NCBI GenBank assembly: GCA_026874595.1
Contig: CM049306.1
Span: forward strand, 55,024,019-55,088,018
Source of the DNA: Sipunculus nudus
Lineage: Eukaryota; Annelida; Sipuncula; Golfingiida; Sipunculidae
Length of the DNA: 64,000 nucleotides
Direction of reading: 5' to 3'
Positions 1-9,965 of the stretch are shown here, one piece after another. Below the pieces are notes generated by a model that was given only the letters and a program-made list of their open reading frames with translations, did no database searches and was not told the origin of the DNA. Position 1 is the stretch's first letter. Every line of letters starts with the position of its first letter. Made by a program: the position numbers and the translations under genes.

Positions 1-120
1 AATGGACCTCACCACCAGCGCCCTTATGTCCCGCCCTTTTGACCTTATTATTAAAATTAGCCCCTAAAACACTCCTACAAAGAATGTCTTCCTTGTGAGA
101 GCTGTTTACAGGACAATAAT

Positions 121-840
121 GACGACAAAAAGGTAGATGAAGTAGACGTCGCATTGACTGACGTCATCAACTGAGTCACTGCACTGAAGAATTAATCGCA
201 GTCATTGTGAACCATCTTGCAATATCTTGAGTCACTGCACTGATAAATAAATCGCAGTCATTGTGAACCGTCTAGCAATATTTTGGATCATTTGTCTCAT
301 ATGAATTATGTGCCATGCAGTTAAGACATTATTATTCACTCGGTATTGTCGGAGGAATGGCTCCTGCAACCTTAGGCCTGAAACTTTTTATGCTATCTTA
401 TTTGTATAAAAATATCCCGGAAAACATGCCGACACGGGTACTTGTACAGACTAAACGTTTTTTGTTTGAGAGAGCTCTCAGAAATTATGCAAATTTTATT
501 ATTGTCAGGTGACTCAAGGGTTACAGATATTTCTACGAACTGATAGGCTGCACGGAACAGTTATGCTCATGATTATTCATCAATTAAATATGCTATTTAG
601 GTCACGTAAAGTTCACGGTGAGGTCAGTTGTGAAATCTTTACTTACTGCTTAGTCGGCTATGAATGGAGAATATAAGGCATTGTTATCATTTTACCCATG
701 ATGCTTTGGGTGCAAGGGGTACTCAGCAGTACATGTAGAATGCCCACGAATATGCATGTGAACGTCATCCGTGTCATGACGTCACGTCATGTATCACTCA
801 GTGTAGGATGCGTCCCTCTGAAAGAAAATCTGCTGCCTGT
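121..840. repeat. Dispersed repeat R1, copy 1
   Basis: The blocks at 121-360 and 758-840 both have diverged counterparts at 31640-31960. The first block is in the same orientation there; the second is inverted. Shared landmarks include GCATTGACTGACGTCATCA in the first block and AACGTCATCC followed by GGATGCG in the second. No coding content is convincing in 1-1400. Confidence 0.5.
173..284. repeat. Tandem duplication, 2 x 56 bp
   Basis: Two head-to-tail copies of a 56-bp segment start at 173 and 229, each beginning GAGTCACTGCACTGA and ending near AGCAATAT or TGCAATAT. The surrounding 121-360 bp recurs in diverged form at about 31760-31960, so this is part of a dispersed repeat and not a unique locus. 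Just upstream (about 147-167) and downstream (about 775-795) are CRE-like TGACGTCA motifs, which come with the repeat. Confidence 0.75.
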
Positions 841-1406
841 TTCAATTGAACCTAGATTATAAGCTTAACTTAAAGTTGTTATACTAGCAAAATCTGTTTG
901 ATACCTCATTCTTATAAATTTAAGAAAACATTTCATGCATTTAGAGAAGTTCAAAAGTAAGAAGTTGATAGACGAGATAAAACATTTGGTGTTTCTAGCA
1001 TATGAATATACTCAAATACCAATTAACCAGACAACTTTATTTCCTTAATTTAACCCCACATATTTAAGCTTATCACACATTTCAAGGTAAATTTATCTGT
1101 TCCTGTTATTCGGTTTGGGTCACACATGAAATTTTTAATCAATTAAAAACATAAAATCAGTTAATTTTCCCTTGAATTTTTGAAAATTACCACTTGTGCT
1201 TTATTTCCGAATAGAATTAATAGGTGTGCGGACATGAAGCGGAAATGTCTTATTAATATTGTCATGTTTGCCGACAGATGTCTTTTCCCTTCACTATAAT
1301 TGGTGCATTTACCGGTGAAATAGACCATAGAATGTTTTATGAATTTCGGTTTGTGTTGTATTGATAACATGTTTCATTCCTCTATAAATCATTTTTTTTT
1401 TTAATC

Positions 1407-1872
1407 TTACGTGAATGTCTGTTTACATGAGGGACACCAGATATTGCCTATTCGTACCAAACCCCGTTTTTCGAAGTGACCAATATTACCAGTTGTAGGC
1501 GGTGCGCAGTTTATGGAAGAGCGACCCGGTTCAGTATATACCAGGTAACAAACACCTGTGTCGAGGTGAAACATTTAAGTATTTGACGTGAGTAATGTCT
1601 CATGAAAATGTAATACGCTGGCCGTTATAAGTACCAACCTCCCGTAATTCTATGGAACTAATGTAACGTGGAAAACAATTAATTGAAGGGCCCCCACGTG
1701 TTCAGTTGGAAACAAAATTACCGACTGCAGGTGGAACAGCTACATGAAACCCCTTGGTACCTGGTTCTGAGAGGCCCGCGGACAGATTCTTCTGGACAAC
1801 TGCAAACTCTTGCTGTGAATCCCCGTTAATTCTTATAATGATGCGTGATCGTGGAGATTGCGCGTTTCCCAT
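1407..1872 (-). CDS. Candidate small two-exon gene, 99 residues, unknown function
   Basis: I do not recognise this protein. On the minus strand an ORF begins with ATG at 1872-1870 and reads MGNAQSPRSR, so Gly2 with a serine at position 6 is compatible with N-myristoylation. A possible donor (gtaatt, 1721-1716) leaves exon 1 at 1722-1872 in phase 1. A possible acceptor (cgacacag) opens exon 2 at 1407-1555, also phase 1, giving an in-frame join and a product ending WCPSCKQTFT with one CPSC pair. Without splicing, exon 1 continues a few residues and stops at 1702. Support comes from local GC content higher than the surroundings and the matching phase. Against it are the short length, the weak donor and the absence of a known domain. 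It could equally be a fortuitous ORF or a pseudogene fragment. Confidence 0.25.
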
Positions 1873-2412
1873 ATCCCTATGGCATCTAAGGAAATTTCGT
1901 TAACACAGTCCGTGTACCAGCGGTGATTCAATTGTGTCCCTAAGTAGTGACCGGCGGGATTATAGTTTCGACGTGTTCTATTTTTAAATTTGTCTGAAAA
2001 TGTATTTTCTAATATTCGCCGGCTTTATATAGAAGCCGGTCTTGTTAAATGGCTTGGTCAAAGCAGGGTCTGAAAAAAATAAACGCCAGGGCGTCTATTC
2101 AAGTAATTACAGTATGTCTTTTAATGATAAGCATCATACGTGACCACCAGACTACCACATGAAAACGTGAACATACAAAACGAAACCAAATCACACTGAT
2201 TTACCATGACCCCTATTGATAAGTTTTTTTGTTCTTTTATCCTAAGGCCGATCAGAATACAATATTAAGTCGAATACACATGAAAACGAACCATACTGAT
2301 TTCACGTGAATATCACTGATAAATTAATTTATTTCTCCGAACAAAATATATATAAACGAGAACACATATGAATTATAACAATATAGTATCTTGACTATTT
2401 TATTTTTTTTTA

Positions 2413-2600
2413 ATTCAAGCTGCATCACGCAGGAAAATCTGGCCTTGGATATTGAAGTATTACATCAAGAATCTTATGCTTGACCCCGATCTATAAATTC
2501 ACCAAACTACAATCATATTAAAGCTGGGATATATAAATCTAACTGGTGTCACGTAACATCCATTGATACATATTTTACCATGATCAATATACATGAATTA
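2413..2600. repeat. Dispersed AT-rich repeat R2, copy 1
   Basis: This stretch aligns with 28447-28650 in the same orientation. Shared landmarks are an imperfect CTACATCA-type start, ATGCTTGACC, AAATTCACCAAACTAC versus AAATCACCAAACTACC, ATTAAAGCT and a TGATCAA end. The rest of 1873-2780 is AT-rich with no gene visible. Confidence 0.5.
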
Positions 2601-2788
2601 AGACTCATATTATTTTAACAAACAATTCCTACCGCTATTGAATACACATTTGATAACTTAATCAAGTATAACATAACTGTGAATACACATAAAAACAATA
2701 TTAGATATAACATAATTAAAGTTACACTATGGATTCACCGATCATCCGTTCAGTCTGAATCGGAATCGAACGTATAACCTTCTGATTT

Positions 2789-2855
2789 CCTCGGTAGCCC
2801 AGTGGTAAAAGAGCGGTCGGGAATCGGTAGGTCAAGGGTCCGATTTCGTTTCGTA
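2789..2855 (+). repeat. tRNA-like SINE head (short relic)
   Basis: The segment carries an A-box-like TAGCCCAGTGGTAAAAGAG followed about 30 bp later by a B-box-like GGGTCCGATTTCG. This is the arrangement of a RNA polymerase III promoter. No cloverleaf with a paired acceptor stem is evident and AT-rich sequence follows, so I call it a SINE fragment and not a tRNA gene. Confidence 0.4.
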
Positions 2856-2920
2856 CTAAACAAATCTGTTTCATTTAATTTTTTCGTTCTTTATTTTAGA
2901 GAAAATATCCAATCACAAGA

Positions 2921-3295
2921 AAGCTTTAATATATCTATACTATAACATTATACGTGGTCACAAATGATTTTTATACATCTTTTAAATTTTTTTATAACAT
3001 TCAAAGAAATGAATGTACGTACATTAATTCTAATCGAATGAGTTTAAATTGTGTAACAATATATGAAATGAATGAAAAATACATATCGAAAGACTATACG
3101 TCATATGTATTTTATTAAGAAATCAGAATACTTATGTATTTCTTGATGTTTAAGGCTGTATTCTGATATCAAAACACATGGTAAGAAAACATGTATATTC
3201 AATTAATTTCTTTGAATGTTATAAAAAAATTTAAAAGATGTATAAAAATCATTTGTGACCACGTATAATGTTATAGTATAGATATATTAAAGCTT
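2921..3295. repeat. Near-perfect inverted repeat, 90-bp arms, 195-bp spacer
   Basis: The left arm (2921-3010) and right arm (3206-3295) are reverse complements over about 90 bp with almost no mismatches. Both contain ATACGTGGTCACAAATGATT or its complement. The spacer 3011-3205 has no long ORF. The structure fits a foldback element or MITE, or a recent inverted duplication. Confidence 0.85.
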
Positions 3296-3339
3296 TTTCT
3301 TTTTGTTTTAGAATATTGAATATATGAAATAAAAATATA

Positions 3340-3773
3340 TTAGACAATATTGAACCATATAATGTTATTTATGTGATGTTTTTATTTATTTATTTTTGTT
3401 TAGGATACACCATTTAACTATATCAAGTTCGAAGATACATGTATTCTGACGATGTCTCACAATTGATAATCATTTAATGCTTTTAAATACACCTGTATTT
3501 TCACAATATATATCCATATATATATAGTGATTTATGATTTCCGTTTTAGGGTATATACCCTTCAACCAAATCAGGCTTGAATATACATGTATTCTGACCA
3601 TGCCTCACAATACGTAATATTTTTTTGTTTTTTACACACATACATTTTAATTAAGAGTCTAACCATATAAAGCGATTTATGTTATGTTTTTTATGTTAAG
3701 GTTACACCCTTTAACCATATAAAGCTTGAATAAACATGAATTCTGACCATTACTCCATTTAACGAATGACTTA
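3340..3773. repeat. Diverged tandem repeat, period about 140-170 bp
   Basis: Three successive copies begin near 3361, 3527 and 3669. Each reads roughly gatttatg...gtttagg(a/g)tacaccctttaaccatat, then an AAGCTTGAATA-like core and ACATGTATTCTGACCATG. Copies differ by many substitutions, so this is an old array. It abuts the left end of the 4-kb inverted-repeat element. Confidence 0.6.
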
Positions 3774-6700
3774 GGTTGGACAAAAATGTTATCAAAGGTT
3801 TCTCACCTGAAATGGATTAATTTGTTGTGTCTTAGTGCACAAATAAAACTTCACCTGATTCCACACATCGCAAAGTGTAATTTACACCCAAAATCCAATA
3901 TTGCCGCAATTTTAAGGGGTGAAATATTTAAATGGCCATAATTCCATAAAAAAAACTGACTTAGCAACATTTTAACAATTTAAGGTGTCATTTCCAAATA
4001 ACATCAGGATGCCAATTCATTTGGTAACACTTTTGAGGTCATAAACATCACACTTCTGGCAGTAAAGTCAAGTTTAATTTCATATTTTGCAGGAAAAAAA
4101 CCCTCCTGAAACAGGAACCTTTTAAACAATGTTTTATAAAAAAATAAAGGTCAACTCAAATTTGGAGGAAAAAAGCAACACTGGTAATGATTTACACTTT
4201 TTTCCAACGTGTTGTTAAAACATATTTAAAGTGCCATTTCTACTTGACTTTAGGATGCTGAAGAAGCCTATTCATTTTTTGATAATATGAGGTCATTAAA
4301 GGTACCTCTCGAGCAATAATATCAAGGTCAAGGTCAAACATGGGTGAGAAATAAAAACAATGGCCATGATAAAGATTTTTTTTTGCAGGAAAGTGGCACA
4401 GAAACATACACAAACTTTTCCTTTAAATTTAAAATGCGCATATTCATGCCGACAGTTTTGAGGCCAGGAAAGATTCATATGATGCATAAAGGTCAAGGTC
4501 AAGTTCTTAGGAAAACTGCATACTTTCCTTTATATGCATTTCATTTTTGGCAAGTAACTGACATAGAAACATCCAAGGTGTTTCCTTCGAAATTTAGAAT
4601 TGACATTCATCTGGTGATCGCTCTTAGGCCTGGAAAGGTTCATATCATGCAATCAGATTAAAGTCAAGTTCTTCGGAAAACAGTCAAACTTTCGATGATG
4701 TTGCATATTTTTTGCAAGAATATGACAGAAAACATAAAGTGCATCACTTCGAGCTAACAAAAGAATTACATCTTATCTAGTGATATTTCTTAGGTCACTG
4801 TTGGAACATCATGCATTATGTTCCTGGTTAATATCAAATTTGGTAGGGGAAATAAGTCAAACTCGCTATGATACATCTTTGGGGGAAAATATGACACCAA
4901 TGAGATGTAGGTAGGCCTATTAACTGTTTTACATATTAGTTCATCAGGTAAACGCTTATGAGACCAGATTTCCCATACAGTTGCACTTTACTATTTTTAT
5001 ATGTTCAGGTGCTGCTGTCTGCGTAACCCTGATAGGCAAAGAAGCAAGGGAAGAGAATTTCAAACCCCACTCCTCCGGGGGATGTTATTGTTTCACAATA
5101 CTTGTACTTGATGTTTTTGCTAGCAGGTCCAGGAGAGGGATCTAGTTGATATCAGTCAGGAAAAGCCGCCTATAAGTACACTGGAATTCCGTCTGAATTC
5201 TCACAACTGATGCACTCTTAACAGAGCTGAAAACTAGAGTTATTGTCAATTGCAGACTCTGATAGATATCAATGACAGGCTTATAGGCACGACAGCGTAT
5301 ATAACCTTTATTTTTGCTACTAAAAAGCCAACATCAGTGGTTGGAGAGTTAACTTTTGCATTTATGTAACACAGACACTATGCTGATACCACAGGTAAGA
5401 CTATGTAGTCTAAACTTGTTTATGCTAACATAAAAACGGACAATTGTATTACAACATGGCAGAATAGTTAAATTTTGACCTCACAAGATGGCTACTCCGT
5501 CTGCATTCTTTAGGTAGATGCGATACAAACTTAAGTCCATGTGGCATTAGCATAGTTCATTCTTCCATAGACATCGCATATTATCAGGCCTAAGCTTCGT
5601 GACGCACATTTTGTTGGTGGAAGTCGAAGAACATTACCTATAGAAGTTAGCACACTGATTTTATGTTGGTTGCAGTGGAAGGACATAACCTGACACTTAA
5701 ATTGATACTCTGAGTTGAAAACTTGCAACTTGAGCAGATGTGGGGTTTGGTGGGGTGTTTCCTTACATCATAATTAGAGCTTCCTTGACCTACATGCTTG
5801 CCATTTTAATATTTTGGGTAATTTGGAAACATTAAGTTTGCAGCTGGCTTTTATTTGAGTGCTGTTTACTGTGTGTTCTTCCTTCGCGTGGTATCACATC
5901 CACTAACAAGCACATAGATTAGTTTTTTTGTGGAGGCTTCTTCAGTTTAGTTATACAAATTCACTGTTTTGTTGTTACTGTGAATAGGTTAAAACTATTA
6001 CCTATGATGTCAGTATAATGTGTGTAACCTAAAAACATCAGATTAATCTGCAAGAACTTTTTTTAACTTTAGCCGAGAAATACGACACCCTGCAGATTTA
6101 GCTGTCGTTACTCCTTTTACATACTCAACAGAGATATTTGCTTTGATCATCTCTTCGGCAAAGGATTTCACTCAACCTGTCAGAATCAGCCTCTGATATA
6201 GACGCTGAAATAGACCTTGTCATGTTTGCTTCGGGGGAACGGTTTCCATCTTCACTTTGTCCTTTGTGAATCAGAGATACACAACAAGTAGCACCTGAAC
6301 ATTTCAAAATAATTAAGTGCAACTTTAGGGTTAAGTGATAAAATAAACCTGTTCCTGTCGTAAGGAGGAACTGAACATACTTCACCAGTATGTTACCAAT
6401 GCACAGTAATTGCTTTCATGAATTGAACACAGACTAAGAGCAGAGATATGATATTTATGATTGTGATCATGATGATGAAGAAAATAATGATGATATTCTA
6501 AATGATGAGTAGATTCACAACTTCAAGGGTTTTAGATATACATGTTTATTAATATATACATACCATCTACCATCATGGCATATACTATCATGGTTAAAAA
6601 AATTTCATTGAACCACCGAATTTATGGGCATTCTGATGTTAGCTAGTAGAGACAACTAAAATTGCACTTTGTTGCAAAACATGCCATATCATGGACAGTA

Positions 6701-7810
6701 ACAGTGTTTTGCAATCAAACCTGACATTGATCTTATGAACCTTTACTGGCCTAAACACTATCGCTAAAAGAATGAATAATCCACATTTAGATAGAAATGA
6801 CCGCTTTAATGGATTTCTATGTTACGTTCTTGCAGGACAAAAAACATGCCATATCATGACGATTATTGTTTTTTTCTATCACGTTTGCCTTTGAACTTGA
6901 CCTTCATGCATGGTATAACCTTTCTTGACCTCAGAAATACCACTAAAGGCATGAGCATTTCAAAATGAGTTAGAATTTACAATTTAAAATGCATTTGACC
7001 GGCTCCTGTAGCTCAGGGGTAGAGCACAGGACTGTACGGAGATCGTGAGTTCCAATCTCAGCCAAGGCGGTGAGATTTTTCACGGTCGGCCCCCACAAGG
7101 TGAGCGCTCCGCAGGCCTAATGAGGTGACTGTGCTCATCAGTTGTGTTTCACTCACAAACGAGTGCTTCTTTCGGGGGTTTCTTGGTGTTATGAACCAGT
7201 AATGGGGTAGACACACCCAGAACCCAGAACCCGCAGTAGTGGTACACCAACCCTGGTTGACACCATAAAAAACTTAGAATGCATTTCTGTGTCATTTTCT
7301 TGCAAAACGTGCCATTCCATGGCGATTGTTGATTTTTTTTTTTAATTTACCTTAAACTAACATTATGATTTATACCATTTTGACCTCAGCTGTATCACCA
7401 AATGAATGAACAGACTAATGTCAAATGGAAATAACACTTAAGATACATTCTCATAACATTTGGTTGCAAAAAAATGCCATATCATGGCGAGTTCGGTTTA
7501 TTTTCTGTCAAATTAATCTTTACTTTTTCCTTTAGGCATAATAGATATCTTGTATGACCTAAGAAGTGTAAACAAATGAAATATCATTCAAAATTAGTTG
7601 GAAAAGGCACCTTACATGTGTTTCTATGTGAGTTAGTTATGGAATTATGGCCATTTATATATTTCAACCCTCATCAAGACTGCCATTATGGGTTGGGGTA
7701 AAAATTACACTTTGTCATGGGTGGAATCGAATGGGTTTTATTAGTGCACTAAGATATCATAAATGAAGCTATTTCAGGTGAGACACCTTTGCTAACATTT
7801 TTGTCCAACC
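3774..7810. mobile_element. 4.04-kb terminal-inverted-repeat (foldback-type) element
   Basis: The ends match exactly for 18 bp: GGTTGGACAAAAATGTTA at 3774-3791 and its complement at 7793-7810. Diverged homology continues inward for hundreds of bases. For example, TCTCACCTGAAAT, TTAGTGCAC and ATGGCCATAATTCCATA occur on the left, with their complements on the right. Both arms carry tandem blocks of about 165-180 bp in opposite orientation. These are marked by AGGTCA...CATGATATGGCA-type motifs on the right and by AAGGTCAAGGTCAAG motifs on the left. The core at about 4950-6600 has no recognisable transposase. No clean target-site duplication is visible. It resembles long-TIR non-autonomous DNA transposons or foldback elements; the family is undetermined. 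Confidence 0.75.
6997..7273 (+). mobile_element. tRNA-derived SINE inserted in the right arm of the inverted-repeat element
   Basis: The head has an A box (TAGCTCAGGGGTAGAGCA, 7009-7026) and a B box (GAGTTCCAATCTC, about 7047-7059) at tRNA-like spacing. Probable target-site duplications flank it: TTAAAATGCATTT at 6984-6996 and TTAGAATGCATTT at 7274-7286 (12 of 13 match). The body matches a second copy at 22928-23150 on the other strand, which shares GAGCGCTC/AAGCGCTCT, the AATGGGG(T/G) block and the CACCA...GGTTG tail. The insertion interrupts one subterminal repeat of the host element, so it is younger. Confidence 0.8.
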
Positions 7811-9388
7811 CCACATTAATGAAAATCGTTCATTCATTAAACTTCATGTTTCAATGTTTAATCACGCAAAGTTTGATTGAACTAGAGAGACTAAATTATT
7901 AACAGATGTTTAAATACTCCTGAGCATCCATCCTGTGAATATCATTTTAAATAGATGAGCATATATTCCTCAATATAGCTTATGCATATTGTAAAATTAA
8001 CGTTTTTTCACTTTGATTGTTGATTGTGTTGTTTGAGATTAGTAACACCAGTTATACCTTTAACTTACTGTCGAAGTTTGACAGGTATTACAAAAAAACG
8101 GCTAATTTCTTTCATTATTTAGTTCATCTTTTATATTAATTCCATTAATTTGGGATGTCTTTGTTTATAAACTGCTGATAACAATAATAATGTAAATGAT
8201 ATATAGATAAGCTAGTTCACTGGTGGTATTTGCCCAGTCAAATTTAAGTCGAATAAGTTTATTAGAAACAGATTCACTTACATTTTTAACTTATTGTTTT
8301 GCAAGTGTAATGTTTTGATACTGACAGTTAAGTCATGGGTATATTTTTATGTAAACACATGTGCACATGTGACCAGCAATTTCGCGTTATCACCGGAGTC
8401 AGGCCATTTTCGGTAAAAGATTAACAGAAATGGCAACTATTAGATTCACAATAATTATGTATTGATTTCCCAGGAATTTACTTTTTATGTTAATATGGAT
8501 AGCTTTATGATGTCATAGGTGCCAACTGGCAAAACCTATGCACTGAAACCATCAGTATAGTATCTAAGCCTGTTATTTTATTTCCTTTAGTCAAAATAGA
8601 TAGACCAACTCTTTCAGAGATTTCAGTTAATTTCACACATTATTTCCTTAAGGTGCGTGTAACTTAGAACTACTGAGCTGATTTCTGGCTCCTATTTGTA
8701 TACATGTTTCATAATGATTGGTATGTTAGAAACATTCTATAGCTATGCTAGAATAATTAAGCCCTGATAGACTGTTTTCTGGTATCGAATGGTACACATA
8801 TTTATACTGAGAAGAGATCAGCATTAGCCAGATAATGTTACTTCACAATCTTTATTTTTTACTTCGTTTATTATATTGAAAACAAATATGTTAATTGAAA
8901 TAAAAATGTGCAAAAAAATTATCTCGTTATATATACAAATTACCGTTCTACAGGGCCAAAATTACCATTAATCCTAAATCTTGATGATGACCTGTTCTAT
9001 AATATCATCCACATGACTGCATTAATTACGGCAAGAGTACCTCTCTTGAATACTTTGGGTATGACAACCCCAAACCCGGTGTATTTAATGATAACTTTGG
9101 TTGTCTGGTGCTGTAGATATGTGGACTTCATTATATATTCAAAATGGCGGCTTTCAAGGCCAAAATCATCAATGATCGCCTGGCAGACAACCGGCCTCTA
9201 AAAGAGCACACCTTTAAGTATACAAAAAAAACACCTCATAAAATCCCTAGGGGAGGGTATGTTTTCAGTTTCTGGCCCATGGCCTAGATGAGGTGAGTTT
9301 TGTTTTTGGCTTAAGGTTGTGGGCTATTGTAAAAGAAAGTATTGACAATAAATGAATGTAATATGAATGAAAAATATGAATGCTCTAA
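7811..9388. other. AT-rich intergenic sequence
   Basis: No gene, RNA or clear repeat array was found here. The open frame at 8908-9201 has no recognisable features. Confidence 0.6.
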
Positions 9389-9393
9389 TATAT

Positions 9394-9470
<77 letters not shown>
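9389..9470. repeat. (TA)n microsatellite
   Basis: Roughly 80 bp of alternating TA with two small interruptions. Confidence 0.98.
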
Positions 9471-9472
<2 letters not shown>

Positions 9473-9708
9473 ACAATATTTAGAATGACTTTGGGTTCTC
9501 GCAGATCCAGAAACAATGTATCGACTTGTAAAATGGTTCCTGACAGCTAGGTCATGTGATATGGTAAATAAATACATATTGGTGTAGGAGTCCTTAACAT
9601 TGATTTACTTCAATAACTTATGAACTATCTATAACGAGTCCATTCATTTTATAATTTCGTGTCTGTGCATGTATCTTTGTTCGGATTGTAGTCTTAATCT
9701 CAGCTGAA

Positions 9709-9965
9709 TTACCTGTTAAGTAGATCCTCCACTTTATGCGTTACTTTAATCTCACATATTGGCCCGTAAATTAAATCATCGCCAGAATTGAACCATCTGA
9801 AGAAGAAACTCTCTATTACGATATGCGGCCAAGTCTTGAGAGGGGTCGGTTGGCCTACTGCCCAGTGTTCGAGGGTTAATACTTTCCCGGTAGCATTCCA
9901 TTGCCATTTATCAAGGTTCGCATTGTACATACCACTCGTCCAGTAGCCGTGCAGACTGCCTGAAC
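9709..9965 (-). CDS. C-type lectin exon 4 (C-terminal half of the domain)
   Basis: The acceptor attctcag precedes GT, which completes a Ser codon, and then SGSLHGYWTSG. WQWNATGKVLTLEHW and YGPICEI are textbook family motifs. At the places where the inner disulfide cysteines normally sit, the sequence reads PHIVIES and WFNSGDDLIY, so both partners of that disulfide are missing. The tail after ICEI is 14 residues. Confidence 0.88.

Noticed and set aside
315-512. Short frame with SLGIVGGMAPAT, reminiscent of a racemase N-terminus
   Set aside because: The similarity is a few residues only, the rest does not fit, and the DNA is part of the dispersed R1 repeat.
7001-7072. Functional tRNA gene
   Set aside because: A and B boxes are present but no acceptor-stem pairing is evident, a SINE body follows, and target duplications flank it.
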